Assembly: GCA_965261945.1 (NCBI GenBank)
Contig: CBDHEF010000002.1
Location: forward strand, 1,116,001-1,180,000
DNA: 64,000 nucleotides
Reading direction: 5' to 3'
From: VXOI01 sp965261945
GTDB taxonomy: Bacteria; Chloroflexota; Dehalococcoidia; Lucifugimonadales; UBA3495
The stretch's first letter is position 1. Every line of letters begins with the position of its first letter. Of this stretch, positions 17,302-26,078 are shown in pieces. The notes under the pieces are model-generated. The model had not been told where the DNA came from. It did not search any database and saw only the letters and a program-made list of their open reading frames with translations. A program made the position numbers and the translations under genes.

Positions 17302-18414
17302 TCAGCGCCCCCACACTTGGCCGCATATTTCCGATACCAACTCCAGCTTACGCCACTGCTGTTCTTCCGTCAGCAGATTTCCGGCGGCGGTGGACGCGAA
17401 GCCGCACTGAGGGCTGAGCGCCAGGTTTTCCAGAGGGACATAGGCGCTGGCCTCTTCTATCCGTGCCAGAAGATACTCCTGAGATTCCAACGCAGGGTCT
17501 TTGCTGCTGATCAGTCCTAAAACGACCATCTTGCCGGCCGGCATGAACCGGAGCGGCTCAAAGGCGCCAGCCCGCTCGGTGTCGTATTCCAGCAGGAACC
17601 GGTCCACGGCCAGGGAACCGAACAGCCGCTCCGCGATGGCCTCGTAGCCGCCCTCGGCATACCATTTGCTCTGATTGTTGCCACGGCAGATGTGGAAGGC
17701 GATGGTCACTCCGGGCCGTTGCGCCCCTTCCAGGCAGAAATTTTCGGCGGCTATGGCCTCTTCAAACATCTCGTCCGGATCTTCGCCCAGGTCACGCAGG
17801 TGCTGTCGCCACTTTGGGTCGACATAATAGCTGTACCGGGGCGCGTCTACCTGAATGTATTGGCTCCCCGATTCGACCAGGGCGGCCACTTCCGATTTAA
17901 TTACTGCGGCGATGTCCCACAGCAATTCGGAGCGGCTGGAATAGACCTGGTCGGTCACGCCGGGCTGGAAGCTGATGGCCGGGAACTGGCTGGGGCTGGG
18001 GAGCGTCATCTTGACCGGCCCGGTGGCGTGGGCCTGCAAGAAGGAGAGTTGATGCTCGGTCAGGCTTCGCAGCTTTTGCACCTTTCCGGCTACCACCTGC
18101 CGTGTGCCCTGCTCGGCGGGTTCGCCGCCCGGCCCCTGCCAGACCCGCACCACCGCTGGCGTGTCGGTATCGGCGAATCCCTCCACCGATTCGATCAGGT
18201 CATTCTGAAACCCGGTGCGGCGAAACTCGCCGTCGGTAAAAACTTGCAGACCGGCGGCCCTCTGCCGCGCCAGGGCGTGCAGGATGGCGTTATCCTCAAC
18301 GGCTCGGAGTTCACTCAACTCCAAACGCCCTTCCCGAAAGGCGCTCTTGGCCTCTTTGACTTCTGGCGGGCGAAGCAAACTTCCCACATGGTCGGCGCGG
18401 TAGATTCCCGGCAT
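17302..18414 (-). CDS. Cobalamin-independent methionine synthase (MetE C-terminal)-like methyltransferase
   Basis: 370 residues from ATG 18414, preceded by CAAGGAGTAAAAGCA. It matches the catalytic MetE C-terminal barrel family: RADHVGSLLRP at the N terminus, TDGEFRRTGF, QVDAPRYSYYV, HICRGN (His-x-Cys zinc ligands), LEYDTERAGAFEPL and LSPQCGFAS supplying the third zinc ligand Cys. The family includes true methionine synthases with two barrels and many single-barrel relatives that move methyl groups from other donors. With one barrel and no N-terminal folate-binding half, this protein belongs to the latter, and its methyl donor is unknown. It follows the nitroreductase gene by 98 bp in the same direction and forms the left arm of the catabolic block. 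Confidence 0.85.
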   Translation of the reverse strand: MPGIYRADHVGSLLRPPEVKEAKSAFREGRLELSELRAVEDNAILHALARQRAAGLQVFTDGEFRRTGFQNDLIESVEGFADTDTPAVVRVWQGPGGEPAEQGTRQVVAGKVQKLRSLTEHQLSFLQAHATGPVKMTLPSPSQFPAISFQPGVTDQVYSSRSELLWDIAAVIKSEVAALVESGSQYIQVDAPRYSYYVDPKWRQHLRDLGEDPDEMFEEAIAAENFCLEGAQRPGVTIAFHICRGNNQSKWYAEGGYEAIAERLFGSLAVDRFLLEYDTERAGAFEPLRFMPAGKMVVLGLISSKDPALESQEYLLARIEEASAYVPLENLALSPQCGFASTAAGNLLTEEQQWRKLELVSEICGQVWGR

Positions 18415-18512
18415 TGCTTTTACTCCTTGAGGCGCTTGCTCTATGCCCGGGCAGGGGGACGCTTTGCCCTCCACTTTTCTACTATTGCCAGCATCGGACG
18501 TTGCCCATTGCG

Positions 18513-19154
18513 CTACTGGTCCAGATATGGTTCGCCCCACTTGTCCATGAAGACCACGTCTGACAGTGGGCCGCGCCTGACCGGGCCGAAGTTGCCCATG
18601 GGGTAGCCGATGGGCAGGATGGCGTAGGAATGCACGCCCGGCGGCAGGCCCAGAATGGCTTCGACTTCCCGCTCGTGGCGCAGGTGTCGGCTGGTGAGGG
18701 TTGCGCCCAAGCTCAGGGCGCGGGCGGCCAGCAGCATATTCTGCACCGCAGGATAAATGGACGCGCCTGACGACCGCGTGGGTGGCTCCTCACCGTCGTC
18801 CTGGCACGCGACAATCCAGACTGGGGCATCGTGGTAGTGCTCGGTCAGGTATTGCACGGCGTCGTGCTGGCGGCGATAGCGGCCCGGGCTGGAGCCTGGC
18901 GGAGGTTCGCTGTTGCGGTAGCGGGGGCCGACAACCTCGTCGAAAGCCTTCTGATACCACTTTTGCACCTGTTCCTTGATTCCCCGGTCCTTGATAACCA
19001 GGAACCGCCAATGCTGGTTGGCTCCGCCGTTGGCGGCGCAGGATCCTGCTTCGAGGATGCGGCGGATCAGTTCATCGGGGACGGGGTCGGGTTTCAGGCG
19101 CCGCATGGCGCGGGTGGTGCGAATGATGTCGAACAGGTCGGTTCCGTCGGTCAT
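18513..19154 (-). CDS. Nitroreductase-family FMN oxidoreductase
   Basis: 213 residues from ATG 19154 (AGGTAGAGCC upstream); an ATG 15 bases earlier is less well placed. FMN-binding features are visible: IIRTTRAMRRLKPDPVP, ILEAGSCAANGGANQHWRFLV and, near the C terminus, LGATLTSRHLRHEREVEAILGLPPGVHSYAILPIGYP. Members use NAD(P)H and FMN to reduce nitro groups, quinones or enals, or to fragment flavin-like rings. In Rut-type pathways a nitroreductase-family protein (RutE) reduces malonic semialdehyde. It is divergent from the luciferase-like gene at 19407. Confidence 0.88.
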   Translation of the reverse strand: MTDGTDLFDIIRTTRAMRRLKPDPVPDELIRRILEAGSCAANGGANQHWRFLVIKDRGIKEQVQKWYQKAFDEVVGPRYRNSEPPPGSSPGRYRRQHDAVQYLTEHYHDAPVWIVACQDDGEEPPTRSSGASIYPAVQNMLLAARALSLGATLTSRHLRHEREVEAILGLPPGVHSYAILPIGYPMGNFGPVRRGPLSDVVFMDKWGEPYLDQ

Positions 19155-19259
19155 GGCTCTACCTGGCATTTTCCAATTCGGATGCCCTTCCCGTCATAGT
19201 CCGGGCCGCTCCGTTGCGTCTGACTATAAACTCGCCGTTGACGCCGGGCAAGGTATTAC

Positions 19260-19320
19260 TCCAATGCAGGGCAATCGAGTCTTCAAGGCTGAAATCAAGA
19301 CGCGATTGCCCTGGACTCCA
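19260..19320. repeat. Palindromic dispersed repeat between divergent genes
   Basis: TCCAATGCAGGGCAATCG on the left is mirrored by CGATTGCCCTGGACTCCA on the right. The same core (CAGGGCAATCGC) occurs twice, inverted, at 52505-52710. It sits in the 252-bp divergent promoter region and could form a hairpin. Confidence 0.65.
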
Positions 19321-19406
19321 ATGGCGGCGGGGCTGAACGATCATCCGCGTGATGGTCTATAATCCCGGTTGGCAAGCGACTCCACTGAAATAGCGGCGAG
19401 GCAAAT

Positions 19407-20441
19407 ATGCGCTTCGGTTCCTTCGTCTTCCCCGTCAGCCACGAGCCCGAAAACGATTCGGCGGTTATTGACAGCACTCTTGACGAGATTCTACTGGCCG
19501 AGAAAATCGGTATGCACTCGGTCTGGCTCACCGAACACCACTTCGACGGCGCCGCAGCGCACGCCGACCCCCTGGTGTTGGGCGCTGCGGTCGCCGCCCG
19601 CACTGAACGCATCAAAATTGGTTTCGCGGTTGTCGAATTGGCCTTCCACCATCCTGTCCGCCTGGCCGTCCAGACCGCTTTGCTGGACAACCTCAGCCAC
19701 GGACGGCTCATCGTGGGCACCGGGCGCGGCTCCGCCTACAACCATTATGAATACCTGGGCTTCGGCCTGACTATGGAAGACGGCATGGCCCGCCTGGACG
19801 AAGCCGAACAGCTGATGGTCGCAGCGTGGACGGGGGAAGACCTGCAACACCGGGGCGAACACTGGGATGTGGAGTTCCCGCGCCTGCGCCCCAGGCCGTA
19901 CCAGCAGCCCCATCCCCCGCTGGTCCGAGCCTGCATCAGCGAGGCTTCAACGGTCAGGATGGCCGAGATCGGCCGCCCCGTGATGATTGGCATTCAGACG
20001 CTGCCCGCCCTCCAATCGCGGCTGGAACGATACCGCGCCACGATGCTGGACGCCGGATTTACCGAAGCGCAAACCGAGGACACCCTGGACCAGTGCTGGG
20101 CCTCCCGCGACCTGTTCGTTTCCGACAGCTACGACGAGGCCCTGGAAGTCGCCGCCGCGGGATTCCAACGGGAACGCACCCATTTCCGCCGTGCACGTGA
20201 GCTCTACAACCCAGGGGGATTCCCACCCCCCGACCCCAACCGGCCGGTTCCCGCCGGCGAGAGTCTGGAGCATTCCTTCATCCTCGGCACCGCGTCCCAG
20301 GTGGCGGAACAGGTGGCCGAAATGCGCGACATCGGCGTCCGCAACCTGATGCTCAAGCTGAACACTGGCGAAATGGACACCCACCGGGTGCAGAAGTCAA
20401 TGCGCCTGTTCGGCGAGCAGGTAATGCCGCATTTCGCATAA
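19407..20441 (+). CDS. Luciferase-like (LLM) flavin-dependent monooxygenase
   Basis: 344 residues, start ATG after GCGAGGCAAAT. Bacterial luciferase-fold hallmarks are clear: MRFGSFVFPVSHEPEND, SVWLTEHHFDG, DPLVLGAAVAARTERIKIGFAVVELAFHHPVRLAVQTALLDNL with GRLIVGTGRGS binding flavin phosphate, and RLRPRPYQQPHPPL. LLM enzymes use reduced FMN and O2 to oxygenate or cleave C-N, C-S or C-C bonds; RutA, the pyrimidine ring oxygenase, belongs to this fold. A second member (22969-24021) lies in the same block and shares about half of its sequence by eye. The gene is first of a run with the amidohydrolase and amidase. Confidence 0.9.
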   Translation: MRFGSFVFPVSHEPENDSAVIDSTLDEILLAEKIGMHSVWLTEHHFDGAAAHADPLVLGAAVAARTERIKIGFAVVELAFHHPVRLAVQTALLDNLSHGRLIVGTGRGSAYNHYEYLGFGLTMEDGMARLDEAEQLMVAAWTGEDLQHRGEHWDVEFPRLRPRPYQQPHPPLVRACISEASTVRMAEIGRPVMIGIQTLPALQSRLERYRATMLDAGFTEAQTEDTLDQCWASRDLFVSDSYDEALEVAAAGFQRERTHFRRARELYNPGGFPPPDPNRPVPAGESLEHSFILGTASQVAEQVAEMRDIGVRNLMLKLNTGEMDTHRVQKSMRLFGEQVMPHFA

Positions 20442-20520
20442 TGCCGGGAAAGCCGTCCCCTGACCGTATTTGACCCCGTAGACTCCTCTGAATCCGAGCT
20501 TGGGGAAATGCAGGACAGCT

Positions 20521-21765
20521 ATGGATACCATCCTACGCAACGCCAGAATTGCCGACGGGCCGGACGCGCCTCTGATGGATATTGGCATCGCGGGCGGTCG
20601 AATCGAGGCTATCGGTCCCGTGCTGAACGCCGAGGGCGAGGAACTCGAACTTGGCGGCGCTTTGATTACCCCGGGGTTCGTCGAAACCCACATCCATCTG
20701 GACAAGTCGTGCATCCTTGACCGGATTTCCTCGCAGCGCGGCGGCCTGAACGAGGCCATCGGAGAGGTGGCCCGCCTCAAGCAGGAATTCACCGCCGAGG
20801 ACGTTTATCACCGCGCCAAGCGGACGCTGGAGAAGTGCTTGGTCAACGGCACTACCCATATCCGCACCCACCTGGAAGTGGACCCGGTCATCGGTCTGCG
20901 CAGCCTGGAAGGCTTACTGCCTCTGGTCCAGGAGTTCAGATGGGCCATGGACATTGAAATCTGTGTCTTTCCTCAAGAAGGCTTGCTCAACAACCCTGGA
21001 ACCGACGAATTGATAGTCGAGTCTCTGCGCCGGGGCTGCCGGGTGGTGGGCGCGGCTCCCTATACCGATACCGACCCCACAGGGCAGATTGACCGCGTGT
21101 TTGCCTTGGCGCGGGAGTTCGATACCGACATTGATATGCACCTCGACTTCGGGCCGGATACCGAGTCCTTCGATCTGGACTACGTGTGCGACCTGACCGA
21201 GCGGCACGGCTACGGAGGCCGGGTTGCCATCGGCCATGCTACCAAGCTATCCGCGCTGCCGCCGGAACGACTGCTGGAGAAAGCGCGTCGGTTGGCGGCG
21301 GCCGGGGTGGCGGTAACCGTTCTCCCGGCCACCGACCTGTACCTGATGGGGCGGCACCAAGAGCATTCTGTGATGCGGGGTGTGGCTCCGGCGCACCGGC
21401 TGCTACGCGAGGGCGTGAACTGCTCTCTGTCCACCAACAACGTGCTGAACCCCTTTACTCCCTTCGGGGATTGCTCGCTGGTGCGAATGGCCAACCTCTA
21501 CGCCAACATCTGCCAGGTGGGAGACCCCGGCGACATTGCGGAATGCTTCGAGATGGTGACGACCCGGCCCGCCAGGCTGATGCGCCTGCCCGATTACGGT
21601 ATTGCCGTGGGACAGGCCGCCGACTTTGTAGCCCTGGACTGCGAAAGCAGAGCCGCGGCGGTGTCGGAAGTTGTCTCCCCCATCATGGGCTTCAAGGCCG
21701 GGCGGCGCACCTTCACCCGTCCGTCCGCAATGATAGAGCCGCCAGTGGAGGTGACCTTTGTCTAG
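20521..21765 (+). CDS. Cytosine deaminase-like amidohydrolase
   Basis: 414 residues from ATG 20521 (GCAGGACAGCT upstream). The amidohydrolase fold is clear: ETHIHLDKS gives the HxH pair, RTHLEVDP, DIDMHLDF and RVAIGHATKLS give further ligand histidines, and a C-terminal beta sandwich follows (YGIAVGQAADFVALD). At the place where cytosine deaminases and isoorotases have a metal-binding or catalytic Asp (HDD or TDN), this protein reads LSTNNVLNPF, so Asn replaces Asp. The substrate is probably a cyclic amide, urea or amine, but the substitution makes a direct cytosine deaminase claim unsafe. Its stop overlaps the amidase start. Confidence 0.85.
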   Translation: MDTILRNARIADGPDAPLMDIGIAGGRIEAIGPVLNAEGEELELGGALITPGFVETHIHLDKSCILDRISSQRGGLNEAIGEVARLKQEFTAEDVYHRAKRTLEKCLVNGTTHIRTHLEVDPVIGLRSLEGLLPLVQEFRWAMDIEICVFPQEGLLNNPGTDELIVESLRRGCRVVGAAPYTDTDPTGQIDRVFALAREFDTDIDMHLDFGPDTESFDLDYVCDLTERHGYGGRVAIGHATKLSALPPERLLEKARRLAAAGVAVTVLPATDLYLMGRHQEHSVMRGVAPAHRLLREGVNCSLSTNNVLNPFTPFGDCSLVRMANLYANICQVGDPGDIAECFEMVTTRPARLMRLPDYGIAVGQAADFVALDCESRAAAVSEVVSPIMGFKAGRRTFTRPSAMIEPPVEVTFV

Positions 21766-22963
21766 CTTGCCGACATCCGGCCCGCCTGACGATCCATTGG
21801 GCGCATTCTGCCGGGAGAATCACGCAGCCATCAGTGGCTCGGCCGTTGGCCCGCTGGCGGGCCTGACTTTTGCCGCGAAGGATGTTTTCGACATCGCCGG
21901 AAGCCGCACCGGGTTCGGCAACCCGGCCTGGCTGGACTCCCACCCGCCTGCCGTGTCCACCGCTCCGGCGGTGCAGCGCCTGCTCTACGCCGGGGCCGAC
22001 ATGGTGGGCAAGACCATTACCGACGAACTGACCTACAGCCTCAGCGGGCAGAACGCCCACTACGGAACCCCGGTGAACTCCGCCGCGCCCGGACGCATTC
22101 CCGGCGGCTCCTCCAGCGGCTCGGCGTCAGCGGTCGCCGGTGGGCTGGTGGACCTGGCCCTCGGAACCGACTGCGGCGGGTCGGTGCGGCTGCCTGCCAG
22201 CTATTGCGGCATCCTCGGAATTCGCCCCAGCCACGGGCGGGTCTCCGTCGAAGGCGTCGCGCCGTTCACCTGGAGCTTTGACGTGGCTGGCTGGTTCGCC
22301 AGGGATGCCAACGTGTTCGCGGCCGCCGGACGGGCGCTGCTGGACGACGAGGGCGAGCCTGCTCCAGCGAGGCGCTTGCTTTATGCCGAAGACGCTTTCG
22401 GAGTGGTGGACCAGGAGGTGGCCGACGCTCTCACCCCGGCGGTGAATCTGGCGTCTGATACCATTGGCTGCCGGGTTGACGTAACAGTTAGCCCCGACGG
22501 GCTGATGGAGTGGTACGAAACCTTTCGAGTCATCCAGGCTTGGGAGATTTGGTCGAACCACGCCGCATGGATAGCGGAGGCAAAGCCGGACTTCGGCCCC
22601 GGAATCCGTGAGCGGCTGGAGTGGGCGTCAAGGGTTACGGAGCAGGAGGCGGCAGCAGCCCGTTCCCGCCGGGCGGCCATCGTGGAGCGAATACGCGGCC
22701 TGTTCGGTGAGGGAGATGTCCTGTGCCTGCCCACCTCTCCTCGCGTCGCGCCGCCGGTGGACGCGCCGCCGGACGATCTGGAAAACCGGGTGCGCGCTCA
22801 AGCCATGAGCCTGCTCTGCATCGCGGGACTGGCCGGGCTTCCCCAGGTCAGCCTGCCCCTGGCGACCCTGGACGGCCTGCCCCTCGGCCTATCACTGGTC
22901 GGCCCGTGGGGAGCCGACAGCCAACTGCTTTCCTTGTCCCGGAAGATTATGGGCCGCGTCTGA
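21758..22963 (+). CDS. Amidase signature family enzyme
   Basis: 401 residues. TTG at 21758 is placed 6 bases after GGAGG, which lies inside the end of the amidohydrolase gene; the genes overlap by 8 bases. The Ser-cisSer-Lys triad of the amidase signature family is present: Lys in TFAAKDVFD, the glycine/serine-rich IPGGSSSGSASAV loop, and TDCGGSVRLPA with the nucleophile Ser. The C terminus (LPLGLSLVGPWGADSQLL) is also typical. The enzyme hydrolyses amides or carbamates to acids and ammonia. Coupled to the amidohydrolase, it probably takes the ring-opened product. It ends 5 bp from the convergent luciferase-like gene. Confidence 0.92.
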   Translation: MSSLPTSGPPDDPLGAFCRENHAAISGSAVGPLAGLTFAAKDVFDIAGSRTGFGNPAWLDSHPPAVSTAPAVQRLLYAGADMVGKTITDELTYSLSGQNAHYGTPVNSAAPGRIPGGSSSGSASAVAGGLVDLALGTDCGGSVRLPASYCGILGIRPSHGRVSVEGVAPFTWSFDVAGWFARDANVFAAAGRALLDDEGEPAPARRLLYAEDAFGVVDQEVADALTPAVNLASDTIGCRVDVTVSPDGLMEWYETFRVIQAWEIWSNHAAWIAEAKPDFGPGIRERLEWASRVTEQEAAAARSRRAAIVERIRGLFGEGDVLCLPTSPRVAPPVDAPPDDLENRVRAQAMSLLCIAGLAGLPQVSLPLATLDGLPLGLSLVGPWGADSQLLSLSRKIMGRV

Positions 22964-22968
22964 CGGCG

Positions 22969-24021
22969 CTAATCGCGGAACAAGGGCATCACTTCTTCGC
23001 TGAGCAGCTTCAAAGACTTGTCGGTCTTTTCGCGCGACATCAGGCCCCGGTTGGTGAGCATCAGGTTGCGAATGCCCGCATCGCGCATCTGGGCCAACTG
23101 CTCGGCGACCCTACGGGGACTGCCGATGACGTTTTCGGGAGCGTCCGGGTCGGGGGTTGCGGCGTATCCCTCGGGCCCCATGGGTGGGGTCTGGCGCCCC
23201 ATCGGGTATTCGGGCGGGTTCCAGCGGGTGCGGTAGGCCTCCATCCTCGTGAAAGCGTCGAACTGGGCGGGGAGAAACTCCTCCATCGCCTGCTCGTCCG
23301 TCTCGGCTAAGTGCATCTCCCGCCAGACCCATATCTGGTCGAGATTGCTTTCTATAGCCGCCTCGTCGAATCCCGCCTCCTCCATGGCTTCCCGGTATAT
23401 CCTGATGCTCCTGGCTGTGGCGTTGGTGGAGCGGCCCCGCAGCAGCACAGGACGGCCTATGCGCCCCATCTCCCTGATCGAATCCTCGTTGAGGCAGGCC
23501 CGGGCCAGGCGCGGATGAGGCTTCTGGTAAGGCCGGGGCCGCACCGACGGAAACGATACCTGGTAGTGCTTTCCCTTGAATTCCAGGTTGTCGGTGGTCC
23601 AGGCCTTGATCAACAGTTCCTCGGCCTCTTCCATCTGCTCCACGCCCAAATCCGGGTTGGAGCCGAACCCGATATATTCATAGGCGTTGTAGTTGGAGCC
23701 TTTCGCCGTTCCGACAATCAGGCGTCCCTTACACAGGTTATCCAGCAGCGCGGTCTGAATGGCCACTCGCACCGGGTTGTGCAGCGGCAGCTCCAGAATG
23801 CCAAACCCCAACTCAACCCTGCTGGTCTTGACCGCCAACGCGCTGGCGAAAACCAGGGGGTCGCCGTAGACGCATTCCCCGGTGAAATAATGCTCGGCGA
23901 TCCAGATGGCGTCGAACCCCAATGCTTCGGCCATCTCGCCCTCTGCCAGGCATTCCTGTATGGCCTGATAGTCGCGGGAGTCGTCGAACTTCATTGGGTA
24001 GAAAAAGTGGCCGAAGCGCAT
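22969..24021 (-). CDS. Luciferase-like (LLM) flavin-dependent monooxygenase, second copy
   Basis: 350 residues from ATG 24021, with TGGAGG five bases upstream. It shows the same fold as the protein at 19407: MRFGHFFYPMKFDDSRD, AIWIAEHYFTGECVYGDPL, GFGILELPLHNPVRVAIQT, CKGRLIVGTAKGSNYNAYEY, VRPRPYQKPHPRLARAC and a C-terminal SPRRVAEQLAQMRDAGIRNLML. It is the second gene after the acyl-CoA-dehydrogenase-like gene (37 bp gap, same strand). Two-component monooxygenases often pair such flavoproteins with a separate reductase; none is evident next to it except the nitroreductase in the block. Confidence 0.9.
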   Translation of the reverse strand: MRFGHFFYPMKFDDSRDYQAIQECLAEGEMAEALGFDAIWIAEHYFTGECVYGDPLVFASALAVKTSRVELGFGILELPLHNPVRVAIQTALLDNLCKGRLIVGTAKGSNYNAYEYIGFGSNPDLGVEQMEEAEELLIKAWTTDNLEFKGKHYQVSFPSVRPRPYQKPHPRLARACLNEDSIREMGRIGRPVLLRGRSTNATARSIRIYREAMEEAGFDEAAIESNLDQIWVWREMHLAETDEQAMEEFLPAQFDAFTRMEAYRTRWNPPEYPMGRQTPPMGPEGYAATPDPDAPENVIGSPRRVAEQLAQMRDAGIRNLMLTNRGLMSREKTDKSLKLLSEEVMPLFRD

Positions 24022-24058
24022 TCTGCCTCCAGGTGTGTACCTTAGCATTGCCGTGCCG

Positions 24059-25243
24059 TCATTCCATCGTCTTGGCGTCGGGCAGGCCCAGCATGAATTG
24101 CCCGTGATTTTCGTAGGCGGCGTCGCTGACCATCTGGTGCTGCGCTCCCGCGTTGATGTCGCGGAGGCATCGCTGCAATACGCTCGACTCGAAAAGCGCC
24201 GCACCACCGGCGAACCGGAAAGCCTGTGATACCACGTCGGCGGCCACGTCGGTCGAGTAGGTGCAGACGCTGCGCATCCGGGCCTGTAGGGGAGGGGAGG
24301 GAGGATGGCCGTCACACACTACCTGCCACGCCTCTTCCAGTATCTCGACGTTCAATGCCCTGGCGGCCCGCAGCCGGAGGTCGCTCTCGCTGAGCATTCT
24401 CTGGAACGCAGGCCGTCGCGCCAAGGGATTGACCGAAGTGTAACCCCGCGTCTTGGACGCTCCCAGCTCGATCGCTGCGGTCAAGGCCCGGCGTCCCACG
24501 CCGAGAGCGAAGGCCGAGTGCTCGTTGGTGACGAACCCCGGCCTGCCCAGCCGGTACATCGCCCCGCCCCTGAGCGGTTCCGTCAGAGACACGTCATAGG
24601 CGAACCTGGCGGGCACGAACAGGTTTTCGAAGGAGAAGTCGCAGCTTCCGGTGCCGCGAAGCCCCATCACCTGCCAGTTGTCGTGAATCTTGACATCCGC
24701 AGTGCGTATTGTGGCCCGGATTTGGGGCGGATAGCCCGCGTCTTCGGATACTACGCGGGCGCCGGCGGAAATCCAATCCGAGTGACGGACGCCGCTGGCG
24801 AAGGACCAGCGGCCGCTCAGGAGGTATCCGCCTTCCGCAGGCACGGCTTTGCCAAAGGGCGCGAAGACCCCCGCCGTCTTGGGAGGCTTGCCTTCTGCAA
24901 AGATTTCTTCAATGGCGTCGTCGGGCAGAAAGGCGCCCACGCCTCCCAAGCTGGCCGCCCCGATCATCAGGCACCAGCCCGCCGAGGGCTCTATCTCGAT
25001 GACCGCTTCCAGCACGTCGAGCTGGGTCACCAGGTCGGCTTCGGCGCCCCCGAGGACGCGGGGCAGCTTGAGCCGAAGCAGCCCCGACTCATAGAGTGCG
25101 TCCACCGAGGCCCTGGGCAGGGTGCCGGTCTCTTCCCCTTCCTGTGCGCCGGCTTCCAGCGTGTCGCGCACACTCTCCACGGCGTCCATCAGGACCCGGC
25201 GATTCTCGTATCGTTCCGCTGGAAAAGGCTTCATGCGGTTCAC
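24059..25243 (-). CDS. Acyl-CoA dehydrogenase-fold flavoprotein (HsaA/monooxygenase-like)
   Basis: 394 residues, GTG start at 25243 (an ATG nine bases later is possible). The acyl-CoA dehydrogenase fold is seen in LPRVLGGAEADLVTQLDVLE, GWCLMIGAASLGG, GYLLSGRWSFASGVRHSDW, VMGLRGTGSCDFSFENLFVP and a C-terminal helical domain with DVVSQAFRFAGGAALFESS. The TGSCDF and absence of an obvious catalytic Glu for acyl-CoA oxidation point to the FADH2-dependent monooxygenase branch (HsaA, DszC-like) rather than beta-oxidation. It forms a two-gene unit with the luciferase-like gene, which suggests sequential oxygenation of one substrate. Confidence 0.85.
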   Translation of the reverse strand: MNRMKPFPAERYENRRVLMDAVESVRDTLEAGAQEGEETGTLPRASVDALYESGLLRLKLPRVLGGAEADLVTQLDVLEAVIEIEPSAGWCLMIGAASLGGVGAFLPDDAIEEIFAEGKPPKTAGVFAPFGKAVPAEGGYLLSGRWSFASGVRHSDWISAGARVVSEDAGYPPQIRATIRTADVKIHDNWQVMGLRGTGSCDFSFENLFVPARFAYDVSLTEPLRGGAMYRLGRPGFVTNEHSAFALGVGRRALTAAIELGASKTRGYTSVNPLARRPAFQRMLSESDLRLRAARALNVEILEEAWQVVCDGHPPSPPLQARMRSVCTYSTDVAADVVSQAFRFAGGAALFESSVLQRCLRDINAGAQHQMVSDAAYENHGQFMLGLPDAKTME

Positions 25244-25517
25244 GCTGCCGTCGGACGACGGTTCCCTATCCGGTCCCGTTCAGTTTTAGAGTATGGCTGA
25301 ATAGGCATTCTGCCATGTATTGGCCCACCGCGAGCGCGCGGCGCGACAGGACGCCGATCCTATTTCCAAAAATGAATTCTGGTATACTTTATCCGCATTT
25401 TGGTGTCAAACATAGTGCTAAATATTATGGATACAACTTCTTTGATAGCAAAGAGAGGCATGAATCGCTGTTGTTCTGGCCTTCTTATGGGCCTGCACGA
25501 GCGCCGTTCGATATGCC

Positions 25518-25925
25518 TTGGCATGGGTTCAACGATGGGCTTGGAAATGGCTGGGTCTCCGGGCTATACGCGAGGACGAAAGCGCCATCGGTTTGGCCGT
25601 TTTCTTTGGCTGGATGTTTTTGCTTTCCTTCATCATCTGGTTTCCCGTGGCATGGATGGCCGGTCAGTGGGAGGACAGGTGGCTTTCGGACTTAGGGGAC
25701 ATCTTAGCAGCGTCGTCGAGCACGGCAATCGGATTCACCTTTTTGATGGAGGTAATCATGTTAGCTCGCCTTGAAGAAAGGAACATTGCTAAGAAGGCTA
25801 CGGAAGAGGGCCGAAAGCAGGAACGAAAACTCATCCTTGAGGCAGACCGCAGTCGAAAGGATGGTGAGAGCTTGGAGGATGCCATTCAACGACTAGAGGT
25901 AGAGAGGAGAAACGGCCACCAGTAA
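25518..25925 (+). CDS. Hypothetical membrane protein with C-terminal coiled coil
   Basis: 135 residues from TTG 25518; no good ribosome site is visible and the start is uncertain. It has one strong hydrophobic helix (IGLAVFFGWMFLLSFIIWFPVAW), a second weaker one (SSTAIGFTFLMEVIMLA), then about 60 charged residues (EERNIAKKATEEGRKQERK...) likely to form a coiled coil in the cytoplasm. I do not recognise a family. The strong hairpin at 25968 closes the transcript. The preceding interval 25244-25517 shows no gene. Confidence 0.45.
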   Translation: MAWVQRWAWKWLGLRAIREDESAIGLAVFFGWMFLLSFIIWFPVAWMAGQWEDRWLSDLGDILAASSSTAIGFTFLMEVIMLARLEERNIAKKATEEGRKQERKLILEADRSRKDGESLEDAIQRLEVERRNGHQ

Positions 25926-25967
25926 GGAACACGGCAGGACCGGAGAATAGCAAAGACCAGAGTGGAA

Positions 25968-26021
25968 TTCCACCATAAAGGCCCCGGCGAGAACGCTCTC
26001 GTCGGGGCCTTTATGGTGGAA
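25968..26021. terminator. Very long perfect hairpin, probable bidirectional terminator
   Basis: TTCCACCATAAAGGCCCCGG... pairs with its mirror ...GGGGCCTTTATGGTGGAA over about 25 bp with one G-T wobble and a 4-nt loop. It lies between two plus-strand genes, 43 bp after the stop of the membrane ORF. The AAA and TTT runs sit inside the stem, so it may act in both directions. Confidence 0.75.
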
Positions 26022-26078
26022 CCAGCTTTACCGAACGATAAATCTTTGTAGCATAATCGACACACAACTGGAGGGTAG

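Noticed and set aside
20500..20520. Earlier TTG start for the cytosine-deaminase-like gene
   Set aside because: ATG at 20521 has a better-spaced AGGA ribosome site and begins the conserved part.
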